Assembly: GCA_902768065.1 (NCBI GenBank)
Contig: CACXJP010000083.1
Coordinates: forward strand, 1 to 5,242
Length of the DNA stretch: 5,242 bases
From: an uncultured Erysipelotrichaceae bacterium
GTDB taxonomy: Bacteria; Bacillota_I; Bacilli_A; RF39; UBA660
Direction of reading: 5' to 3'
Both the position numbers and the translations under genes were made by a program. Of the stretch, positions 1 to 4,662 are shown one piece after another. How positions within the stretch are numbered: position 1 is the first letter of the stretch; every line of letters begins with the position of its first letter. The notes under the pieces were generated by a model. The model was not told the DNA's origin and ran no database searches. It was given only the letters and a program-made list of their open reading frames with translations.

Positions 1-510
1 ATCAAATTTATCTACTGCCTTCATTAAACCAATGTTTCCTTCTTGGATTAAATCTAAGAATAGCATTCCACGTCCAACATATCTTTTAGCAATACTAACA
101 ACTAAACGAAGGTTTGATTCAGCCAATAGTCTTTTAGCCTCCTCATCTCCTTCTTCAGCTCTTTTTGCATATTCAAATTCTTCATCTGAAGTAAGTAAGT
201 TAATACGTCCAATCTCTTTTAGATACATTCTTACTGGATCGTTTATTTTAACATCTTTTGAAAGTGTTAAATTTTCAACTGACATATCTTGAGTTATTTC
301 TTCTCCTGATGCATCATCTGATCCATCTTCTGATACTATTTCAATATTTTCTTCTACTAATGAATTATATAATTCATCTAAAGTATCACTATCAATATCT
401 AATCCTTTTAATTGTTCTGCTAGTTGTTCATATGTTATATATCCTTGTTGTTTTCCAAGTGCAATTAATTTTGCTTTTCTTTCATCAAGAGTTTTAATTA
501 CTTCAACCAT
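1..510 (-). CDS. rpoD: RNA polymerase major sigma factor RpoD (SigA), N-terminal part, cut by window edge
   Basis: The window holds the first 170 residues of the primary sigma factor, which directs RNA polymerase to housekeeping promoters. What is seen: a short N-terminal helical segment of region 1.1 type ([20 protein letters not shown], about residues 8-27), an acidic linker (about 55-75), the region 1.2 signature [18 protein letters not shown] (89-106), and the start of regions 2.1-2.2 with [17 protein letters not shown] (132-148) and [19 protein letters not shown] (152-170). The frame runs cleanly off the left edge, so the -10 and -35 binding regions 2.4 and 4 lie outside. The ATG at 510 is the first possible start, because a TAA sits four codons upstream in the same frame. 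No strong Shine-Dalgarno is visible, and the start overlaps the 3' end of dnaG by 13 nt, so translational coupling to dnaG is likely (inference). The dnaG-rpoD order is the classic macromolecular-synthesis operon. Confidence 0.96.
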   Translation of the reverse strand, partial: MVEVIKTLDERKAKLIALGKQQGYITYEQLAEQLKGLDIDSDTLDELYNSLVEENIEIVSEDGSDDASGEEITQDMSVENLTLSKDVKINDPVRMYLKEIGRINLLTSDEEFEYAKRAEEGDEEAKRLLAESNLRLVVSIAKRYVGRGMLFLDLIQEGNIGLMKAVDKFD

Positions 511-2216
511 ACTACTATCTTAGCTTGTTCAATTGGGTCTACTTCTTTTTTCATTAAATTTGTGAGTCTTTTTATTTCTTGTTTTTCACAATATTCTTTT
601 GTAACTTTGAAATATAAGAATAGCTCATCTTTTGTAGTTTTCTCATTATATGAATCACCTAAGATATCATTTATTAATATTAGAATATTTGATTTATCCT
701 GAATATAAGTATAAAAATCAGCAATATTAATATTACCATATTTTTTGTAATAATAGGTTATCTCACTGCATAGTTCTCTCATTTCCTCTGTCGGGAATAT
801 TATTCTTTCTTTTTCAACTTGAGTAATTACCCAATCATTATTAAGCATAAAATAGATAATTTGTTCATATGCTTTTGTATACTTATTCTTTTTCTTTTGT
901 TCTTTTTTTGGTATTATAACTTCTTCTTTTTGTGGTTTTTCTTCATTGAAGCTATTTATACGCATTTCCAGTGTATTATAACCTATATCGAATTCTTTTG
1001 CAAGTCTTTTTAATACTACTTCTCTTCTTATTGGGTCATCTAGTTTAGCAGTTTCTTTTAAAACCTCATTAATATAGTTTGCTTTTTCTTCATCACTTCT
1101 AAAATCAACATTTTCTCTTAATCTTTGAAATTTAAAATCTGAAAAGTTTATAGCAGATTCTACTAATCCTACAAATCTATCTTTACCATTTTTTAGAATA
1201 TAGGTATCAGGGTCATCTGGATTTGGGAGTTTTATTATTTTAACTTCAATTCCTTGTTCTAATAAATGGTCTCCTATACTTAGCATAGCTTTTTGTCCTG
1301 GATCATCACCATCTAAACATAAAATAATATTATTTGATAATCTTCTAAGTAATGCTATTTGTTCTTTTGTTAGAGCTGTTCCCATTAATGCTACTGTATT
1401 ATTAATACCAATAGTTGATGCTCTAATAACATCCATAAAGCCTTCCATTACTATTACAGAATGTGCTTTTCGACATTCTTCTTTTGCTATATGATAATGA
1501 TATAATAATTGGCCTTTTTTAAAGATGTCTGTTTCTTTAGTATTTAAGTATTTATTTTTTGTTTTGTCTTTTAAATCTTTTTCTTTATAAATTCTTCCAC
1601 TAAATGCAACTACTCTTCCATTTGTGTCATATAGAGGAAACATTATTCTTTCGCTATATATATCATATTTATCTGTAGATAATCCTATTCTATTTAAAGT
1701 TACTAAATCATTGTCTTTACTTTGTAATAAAGTAGTTAAGTCATCTCTTTTATCTAGAGATAATCCAATTTCATATTCTTTTATTATTTTTTCATCAATT
1801 TTTCTTTTTTGTAAATAATCCTTTGCCTCTTTACCCACACTACTATTTAAATTATTTTGATAGTACTTTAATGATAATTTATAGGCATCATAATATTTAT
1901 CGTATTTAGTACTTTTTTTTGCTATATGAATACTTCCTGTATCAATTCCTACTCTATTTCCTAAATACTTTAATGTTTCTTTAAAGTCCATGTGTTCATA
2001 ATTCATCAGAAATGTAAAAACATTTCCTGTTGCATGACAAGAAAAACATGTGTATATTTGTTTTTCTCTTGATACACACATTGAAGGGTTTGAATCATCA
2101 TGGAATGGACATACTCCAAAGAAATTTTTTCCTTTAGCGACTAGTGGTATTCTTTCACCAACAATATCTACAATATCAACTTTATTTCTTATTTGATTTG
2201 TAAGTGTATTATCCAT
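498..2216 (-). CDS. dnaG: DNA primase DnaG
   Basis: This 572-residue protein makes the RNA primers for lagging-strand synthesis and for restart at the replication fork, acting with the DnaB-type helicase. The N-terminal CHC2 zinc-binding domain is visible with C36-P-F-H39 and C57-F-S-C60 as ligands. The catalytic core follows, with ERIMFPLYD (189-197) and GRVVAFSGR (200-208). The TOPRIM fold shows E258-G-F-M-D262 and D302-G-D-D-P-G307, the acidic residues that bind metal in this family. After a lysine-rich linker (about 427-446), the C-terminal ~125 residues are helical and should be the helicase-binding domain, which is poorly conserved in sequence. The length is normal for bacterial DnaG (roughly 580-600). 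The ATG at 2216 is preceded by AAGGTGGTG, a usable ribosome binding site. The stop overlaps the start of rpoD. An extended -10 promoter lies just upstream. No missing motif or frameshift is seen. Confidence 0.98.
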   Translation of the reverse strand: MDNTLTNQIRNKVDIVDIVGERIPLVAKGKNFFGVCPFHDDSNPSMCVSREKQIYTCFSCHATGNVFTFLMNYEHMDFKETLKYLGNRVGIDTGSIHIAKKSTKYDKYYDAYKLSLKYYQNNLNSSVGKEAKDYLQKRKIDEKIIKEYEIGLSLDKRDDLTTLLQSKDNDLVTLNRIGLSTDKYDIYSERIMFPLYDTNGRVVAFSGRIYKEKDLKDKTKNKYLNTKETDIFKKGQLLYHYHIAKEECRKAHSVIVMEGFMDVIRASTIGINNTVALMGTALTKEQIALLRRLSNNIILCLDGDDPGQKAMLSIGDHLLEQGIEVKIIKLPNPDDPDTYILKNGKDRFVGLVESAINFSDFKFQRLRENVDFRSDEEKANYINEVLKETAKLDDPIRREVVLKRLAKEFDIGYNTLEMRINSFNEEKPQKEEVIIPKKEQKKKNKYTKAYEQIIYFMLNNDWVITQVEKERIIFPTEEMRELCSEITYYYKKYGNINIADFYTYIQDKSNILILINDILGDSYNEKTTKDELFLYFKVTKEYCEKQEIKRLTNLMKKEVDPIEQAKIVVWLK

Positions 2217-2221
2217 GTTTT

Positions 2222-2230
2222 CACCACCTT
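2222..2230 (-). promoter_or_regulatory. Ribosome binding site of dnaG
   Basis: Reading the minus strand, AAGGTGGTG ends 5 nt before the ATG at 2216. It matches the anti-Shine-Dalgarno imperfectly (AAGG plus GGTG) but is the only purine-rich stretch at the right spacing, and it supports the chosen dnaG start. Confidence 0.6.
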
Positions 2231-2243
2231 ATAAACAAAATAT

Positions 2244-2252
2244 ATTTTAGCA
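2244..2252 (-). promoter_or_regulatory. Extended -10 promoter for dnaG-rpoD
   Basis: The minus strand reads TG-C-TAAAAT, an extended -10 element one base from consensus. It lies in the 59-bp gap between the upstream gene and dnaG. The matching -35 position (17 bp upstream, TAGTAA) is poor, as is common when a TGn extension is present. The predicted start is near 2237, giving a leader of about 20 nt. The prediction is by eye only. Confidence 0.5.
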
Positions 2253-2275
2253 CATTTTATTTTACTTTACTATAT

Positions 2276-2815
2276 TTATCTGTATACTTTTTGACTTGCT
2301 TTTTCTAGATTACTCAATTTATTATTAGCAAACTCATCAATTACTTTTTGATTATCTTCATATCTTGAATTACTAAAACATAGACCTTTTAATTCCATTT
2401 CTAGTTTATCTCTTCTATACTCATAATAATCAATTTCTTTATTATAATATTCAGTTAAAAAATCTGTTAATTTTAATAATTCTTCATAGTTGTTTTTGTT
2501 TGCTAGTTCTGCTATTTTCTTAAAGTATGACTGGTATTTCAAGACTAAAAGAGTTAATTCTTCTAAAATATTATTATCATAATCATAAAAGGATTCTTCT
2601 TCTTCTTCAAAAATGAAATTAAAGAAATTTCTTATTTTTGCCGATAATTGCCATCTTTTATTTTCTTTTATCTCTTTTTTATAATCTTTTTCTATTTCAT
2701 ATGTATCATCTATACCTATAATGATAAATGCTAGAAATTCTTCTAAACTATTTACATGTTTACTTTTAATTTCAAATTTTTCATATTCTTCTTCAAGTTC
2801 AGTAATTGTTTTCAT
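2276..2815 (-). CDS. Hypothetical acidic, helical protein (179 aa)
   Basis: I do not recognise this family. The protein is rich in Glu, Lys, Asp, Tyr and Asn, has no signal peptide or convincing membrane segment, and looks almost entirely helical. It opens with an acidic ELEEEYEKFEIK stretch, has a run of five acidic residues followed by FYDYDNN near its middle, and a second helical half with EYYNKEIDYYEYRRDKLEMELKG. A cytoplasmic coiled-coil or helical-bundle protein is the most that can be inferred. A GTG at 2824 would add three residues, but it lies inside the AGGTGA Shine-Dalgarno sequence, which sits 5 nt from the ATG at 2815, so the ATG is the better start. It has its own near-consensus promoter and is followed 59 bp later by dnaG, which also has its own promoter. 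It occupies the place where rpsU sits in the textbook rpsU-dnaG-rpoD operon, but it is not an S21 homologue. Base composition matches its neighbours, so transfer is not indicated. Confidence 0.75.
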   Translation of the reverse strand: MKTITELEEEYEKFEIKSKHVNSLEEFLAFIIIGIDDTYEIEKDYKKEIKENKRWQLSAKIRNFFNFIFEEEEESFYDYDNNILEELTLLVLKYQSYFKKIAELANKNNYEELLKLTDFLTEYYNKEIDYYEYRRDKLEMELKGLCFSNSRYEDNQKVIDEFANNKLSNLEKASQKVYR

Positions 2816-2820
2816 ATAAT

Positions 2821-2826
2821 TCACCT
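2821..2826 (-). promoter_or_regulatory. Ribosome binding site deciding the start of the 179-aa gene
   Basis: The minus strand reads AGGTGA, 5 nt before the ATG at 2815. It overlaps an alternative GTG start at 2824, which is therefore unlikely to be used. Confidence 0.65.
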
Positions 2827-2836
2827 ATAGTTTTAT

Positions 2837-2865
2837 ATTATAACACTGAGTTTTTCACAAGTAAA
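2837..2865 (-). promoter_or_regulatory. Sigma-A promoter of the 179-aa gene
   Basis: On the minus strand, TTTACT (2860-2865) is followed by a 17-bp spacer and a perfect TATAAT (2837-2842), extended by TGT immediately upstream. This is the best promoter in the window. The predicted start is near 2830, giving a leader of about 15 nt. It lies just downstream of the T-run of the terminator hairpin at 2875-2912, so the gene appears insulated from upstream transcription. Confidence 0.72.
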
Positions 2866-2874
2866 TTTTTTTAT

Positions 2875-2912
2875 AAAAAAACATCTGATTTCAACTTAGT
2901 TGATTTCAGATG
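2875..2912 (-). terminator. Intrinsic terminator (minus strand)
   Basis: CATCTGA (2882-2888) pairs with TCAGATG (2906-2912). A symmetric 2x2 mismatch separates this from an inner TCAAC/GTTGA stem with a 3-nt loop. On the minus strand the stem is followed directly by seven T residues (2875-2881). It would end transcripts arriving from the secreted-protein gene, or from a small RNA started in the intergenic region. Its stem arm can also pair with the neighbouring hairpin at 2921-2960, so attenuation is possible. Confidence 0.75.
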
Positions 2913-2920
2913 CATCCATT

Positions 2921-2968
2921 AAGGAGGTTACGTCTGATTCCGACAATCAAACGTATCCTTTTTGTTTT
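2921..2968 (+). terminator. Hairpin with T-tract on plus strand; possibly half of a structured minus-strand RNA
   Basis: AAGGA (2921-2925) pairs with TCCTT (2956-2960), ACGT (2930-2933) with ACGT (2951-2954), and TGATT (2935-2939) with AATCA (2945-2949) around a CCGAC loop. On the plus strand the stem runs into TTTGTTTT, so it could terminate plus-strand transcription. However, no plus-strand gene precedes it. On the minus strand the same hairpin stands just before the 2875-2912 terminator, so it may instead be the first stem of a structured leader or small RNA. Confidence 0.45.
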
Positions 2969-3052
2969 ATGAAGTTTCTTTCATTCATATACAATATATC
3001 ATAAAATAAGATATAATTTAATATTTATAATTTAAAACTATTAAAATCAACT

Positions 3053-3078
3053 CCATGAACTTAACATTAAGTTCATGG
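3053..3078. terminator. Inverted repeat, candidate bidirectional terminator
   Basis: A perfect 12-bp stem (CCATGAACTTAA and its complement) encloses a 2-base centre. The plus-strand side continues into a T-rich run (TATTCTTATTTCTTTATTTT at 3081-3100), and the minus-strand side into GTTGATTTTAATAGTTTT. Neither T-tract is uninterrupted, so termination is plausible but unproven. It could end the transcript of the secreted-protein gene. Confidence 0.4.
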
Positions 3079-3100
3079 TGTATTCTTATTTCTTTATTTT

Positions 3101-3128
3101 CAAATGACTAAATTAATTTAGTCATTTG
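3101..3128. repeat. Perfect 28-bp palindrome
   Basis: The arms CAAATGACTAAATT (3101-3114) and AATTTAGTCATTTG (3115-3128) are exact inverted copies with no spacer, giving about 12 pairs and a minimal loop if extruded or transcribed. Neither strand has a following T-run, so it is not a standard terminator. It sits exactly at the change from AT-rich to G+C-rich sequence. It could be a protein-binding dyad, a remnant element end, or an RNA-processing or stability hairpin. Confidence 0.6.
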
Positions 3129-3137
3129 CTGTCGGAT

Positions 3138-3184
3138 GGTTTCTGCTTGTCCGCAACGATCGTTCGGAGCGCGCTTTAGAAACC
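3138..3184. repeat. Long imperfect hairpin in the G+C-rich 3' flank
   Basis: The outer stem GGTTTCT/AGAAACC (3138-3144 with 3178-3184) encloses an inner stem TCCG-AAC / GTT-CGGA (3150-3157 with 3162-3168) with one bulged base and a GATC loop. It has no adjacent T-run on either strand. Its composition is unlike the surrounding AT-rich DNA and matches the adjacent variable-region segment. Function unknown; it may belong with the retroelement target site. Confidence 0.5.
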
Positions 3185-3236
3185 TTTCTTTATCGGTATT
3201 GGGCTATTCCTCATCCTTAGTATGAGATTTGCCTTT

Positions 3237-3256
3237 ATTAGAACGCTTGTTCTAAT
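3237..3256 (-). repeat. 8-bp stem, 4-nt loop inverted repeat at stop codon: candidate DGR target-site hairpin
   Basis: ATTAGAAC and GTTCTAAT form a perfect 8-bp stem around AAGC (minus strand). It begins at the last base of the TAA stop of the secreted-protein gene and is followed by AAAGGC, not a T-run, so it is not an intrinsic terminator. DGR target genes such as mtd of Bordetella phage BPP-1 carry a hairpin or cruciform of about this stem size with a 4-nt loop a few bases after the variable region; it raises the efficiency of mutagenic homing. The loop here is not the GRNA tetraloop reported for several DGRs, which weakens the match slightly. Confidence 0.6.
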
Positions 3257-4548
3257 TACCCGATTCGGAAAGCTGGAGCGACACCGCGAGTACCAGTAGC
3301 ATTACCGCCATTCCAATTACCACTAATATCGACATTGGCAAAATGATTACCACTACCAGAAGAGGCCGGGCGCAACCACCACCCTGTGTTTGAGGAATTA
3401 TATTGTTTGATTGCTTTATCATAATTTGTTCCACTCCAACTATTTGTTGAATAAGTTACACTATTATTACTATAATATTCTAATTGATGTGATGTTCCTA
3501 CTGCTGTATCATAGAAATTGTTTCCTCCACCATCAGTTCCAAATACTTCTTCTCCTGATAACAAGTATAATGATTGATTAATACTTGTGAAGTTTGCTGT
3601 ATCTGTTCCATTATTTCCATATCCTGATATTACTCTTGTTGGTTTTATTGCACTTTGTAATTGTGGTGGTAATTGTCCTAGTAATGTATTATTTAAATAA
3701 TCATATACTAATGTTGCAGGATACCCTCCTATGTTTGTATTTGTTGAATTCATTGATTTTCTTTCTACTATATCTACAAATTCTACTACGAAACCACATG
3801 CTGTTTGTGAGAATGCTGTATCATTATCTCCGCAATGATCTCCCGTTGTTTTATTTGCTATTCTTACTGTATAATCTACATTATTTATTGTTACTTCTTT
3901 TGTATCTCCTATGTTGTATGCACTTGTATTATTATCTTGTACTGCTTTCTTTATTGTTGCCCATGAATCTGTTGCAAATGATTCTGGTTCTCCTGCTATC
4001 TTTGATTTAGGACTACTTCCTGTTGCGTTTTCGTTTTCTATTGGTGTTGCTGTTAAGGTTCCTGTGACACTTGTTGTTACATCTGCTTGTATTGGAGTCT
4101 TTATCATTTCTACTCTTATTGTTGCTGTTGTTGTATCTCCTGCTTGTAGTTGTGAATCTGCTACTGTCTCTGTTATTTTGAAGTATTCGTTATTTGAGTT
4201 TGTTAATTGTAATGAGATATCTGCACCTATTCCATTTGAATTGTTTGATATTGTATATGTTGCTACTCCATAGTCTCCTACTTTCGTTAATCCTGATACA
4301 TCAAAATATGCTATTGTTGCATCATTATCATCTATACTTGATGTTCCAGAAACTCCTGTTGATCCTGTGATACTTTGTGCTTGTGTAAAATACACTTTAA
4401 AGTTTTCTTGATTTACACTTGCTGTTGCATTACCATTAATTAGTAAATTAATCGCTGTAATAGATGCATAACCTATACCTAAAGTCAATACAGCTATTGC
4501 TACTAATAATACTATTTGTAACGTTTTTTTGTTTTTAAAATTTTTCAT
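3256..4548 (-). CDS. Secreted or membrane-anchored DUF6273-like protein, putative DGR target (430 aa)
   Basis: The N-terminus has lysines (K2-K8) followed by a hydrophobic segment (about 10-32) ending in GYASITAINLLINGNATA. This is the signal/anchor style of TasA/SipW-dependent and related uncultured-Bacillota surface proteins, so export to the cell surface is expected. Residues ~45-172 look like a beta-sandwich rich in Thr, Ser and Asn. After a linker (173-192), residues ~193-430 resemble DUF6273 / formylglycine-generating-enzyme-type C-lectin folds: YNIGD (211-215), MNSTNTNIGGYPATLVYDYLN, LYLLSGEEVFG, then W390-W391-L-R-P and a terminal GVAPAFRIG. C239 and C251 might form a disulfide. The last ~43 codons are much richer in G+C than the rest and fit a DGR variable region. 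The ATG at 4548 is chosen because GAGGAG lies 8 nt upstream; an in-frame ATG at 4653 would overlap the thrS terminator. The ligand is unknown; binding of a variable surface partner is inferred from the fold. Confidence 0.88.
   Translation of the reverse strand: MKNFKNKKTLQIVLLVAIAVLTLGIGYASITAINLLINGNATASVNQENFKVYFTQAQSITGSTGVSGTSSIDDNDATIAYFDVSGLTKVGDYGVATYTISNNSNGIGADISLQLTNSNNEYFKITETVADSQLQAGDTTTATIRVEMIKTPIQADVTTSVTGTLTATPIENENATGSSPKSKIAGEPESFATDSWATIKKAVQDNNTSAYNIGDTKEVTINNVDYTVRIANKTTGDHCGDNDTAFSQTACGFVVEFVDIVERKSMNSTNTNIGGYPATLVYDYLNNTLLGQLPPQLQSAIKPTRVISGYGNNGTDTANFTSINQSLYLLSGEEVFGTDGGGNNFYDTAVGTSHQLEYYSNNSVTYSTNSWSGTNYDKAIKQYNSSNTGWWLRPASSGSGNHFANVDISGNWNGGNATGTRGVAPAFRIG
3257..3391 (-). 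repeat. Putative DGR variable region (VR) at 3' end of the target gene
   Basis: This covers residues ~387-430. By hand count the segment is about 50% G+C, against far lower values upstream in the same gene. Invariant-looking anchors (GWWLRPA, F403, V406, W412, GVAPAFRIG) use codons such as CGC, CCG, GCC, GTC and GGG that are rare elsewhere here. Between them nearly all codons are NNT or NNC (TCT, GGT, AGT, CAT, GAT, ATT, ACT, CGC), the set reachable from AAY template codons by adenine mutagenesis. The 3' end (GTCGCTCCAGC...ATCGGG) would hold the initiation-of-mutagenic-homing sequence. Boundaries are approximate, because the template repeat is not in the window. Confidence 0.6.
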
Positions 4549-4556
4549 TTTTTCTT

Positions 4557-4562
4557 CTCCTC
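4557..4562 (-). promoter_or_regulatory. Ribosome binding site fixing the start of the secreted protein
   Basis: GAGGAG on the minus strand lies 8 nt before the ATG at 4548. It also places the lysine-plus-hydrophobic signal segment at the very N-terminus, ruling out the 35-residue longer form. Confidence 0.8.
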
Positions 4563-4581
4563 TTTCTAGTTTTATAAATAT

Positions 4582-4611
4582 ATTGTACCCTCTGCCATGA
4601 GAAAAATCCAA
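4582..4611 (-). promoter_or_regulatory. Possible promoter of the secreted-protein gene
   Basis: TACAAT (4582-4587) with a weak TTGGAT (4606-4611) 18 bp upstream on the minus strand, directly after the thrS terminator T-run. The -10 is good (5/6) and the -35 poor (3/6). A promoter is expected here, because the terminator separates this gene from thrS and only about 65 bp remain before its ATG. Confidence 0.4.
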
Positions 4612-4612
4612 T

Positions 4613-4648
4613 AAAAAAGCAGTCCCAACTGCACTGTTGACACTGCTT
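4613..4648 (-). terminator. Intrinsic terminator of thrS
   Basis: AAGCAGT pairs with ACTGCTT (4617-4623 with 4642-4648), and the stem is prolonged inward by a GTCAAC/GTTGGG arm with one G-G mismatch and one wobble. On the minus strand the stem ends in a run of six T (4613-4618, partly within the stem). It lies 14 nt after the thrS stop codon. Confidence 0.85.
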
Positions 4649-4662
4649 GACATATGTGTAAA

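Larger units (their letters stand above)
2913..3236. other. Non-coding interval with serial inverted repeats
   Basis: There is no credible protein gene between the hairpin of the secreted-protein gene and the terminator at 2875-2912. From right to left it holds a G+C-rich part (about 3129-3236) with a small CTCAT/ATGAG hairpin (3210-3226) and a larger imperfect one (3138-3184), a perfect 28-bp palindrome (3101-3128), a 12-bp-stem inverted repeat (3053-3078), a very AT-rich stretch (about 2970-3050), and the two-hairpin element. The abrupt change in base composition near 3128 marks a possible insertion boundary. I see no tRNA, CRISPR repeat or transposase remnant. Confidence 0.7.

Noticed and set aside
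32..497. Plus-strand frames opposite rpoD
   Set aside because: They lie antisense to a clearly conserved rpoD frame, and their products are low-complexity Leu/Ser/Ile-rich.
2875..2968. T-box or other known riboswitch controlling the 179-aa gene
   Set aside because: No T-box consensus or riboswitch core that I know is present, and the gene's promoter lies downstream of the terminator.
3053..3128. CRISPR-like array or MITE
   Set aside because: The two palindromes are different sequences with no repeat-spacer periodicity, and no target-site duplication or transposase sequence is seen.
3176..3214. 12-codon minus-strand frame MRNSPIPIKKGF in the G+C-rich flank
   Set aside because: AAGG touches the ATG with no proper spacing, the frame is very short, and it overlaps the hairpin at 3138-3184, so a structural role is likelier.
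3252..3434. 60-codon minus-strand frame overlapping the VR in another frame, hydrophobic product
   Set aside because: It is a shadow of the variable region: the NNT-rich codons read out of frame give Val/Leu/Ile. It lacks a ribosome binding site.
3594..4273. Plus-strand frames opposite the secreted-protein gene, very Leu/Val-rich
   Set aside because: They are antisense artefacts of Asn/Thr/Gln-rich codons; no ribosome binding site or promoter supports them.
4549..4653. N-terminal extension of the secreted protein from the ATG at 4653
   Set aside because: It would be translated through the thrS terminator stem and would place 35 residues before a textbook signal segment; GAGGAG points to the ATG at 4548.
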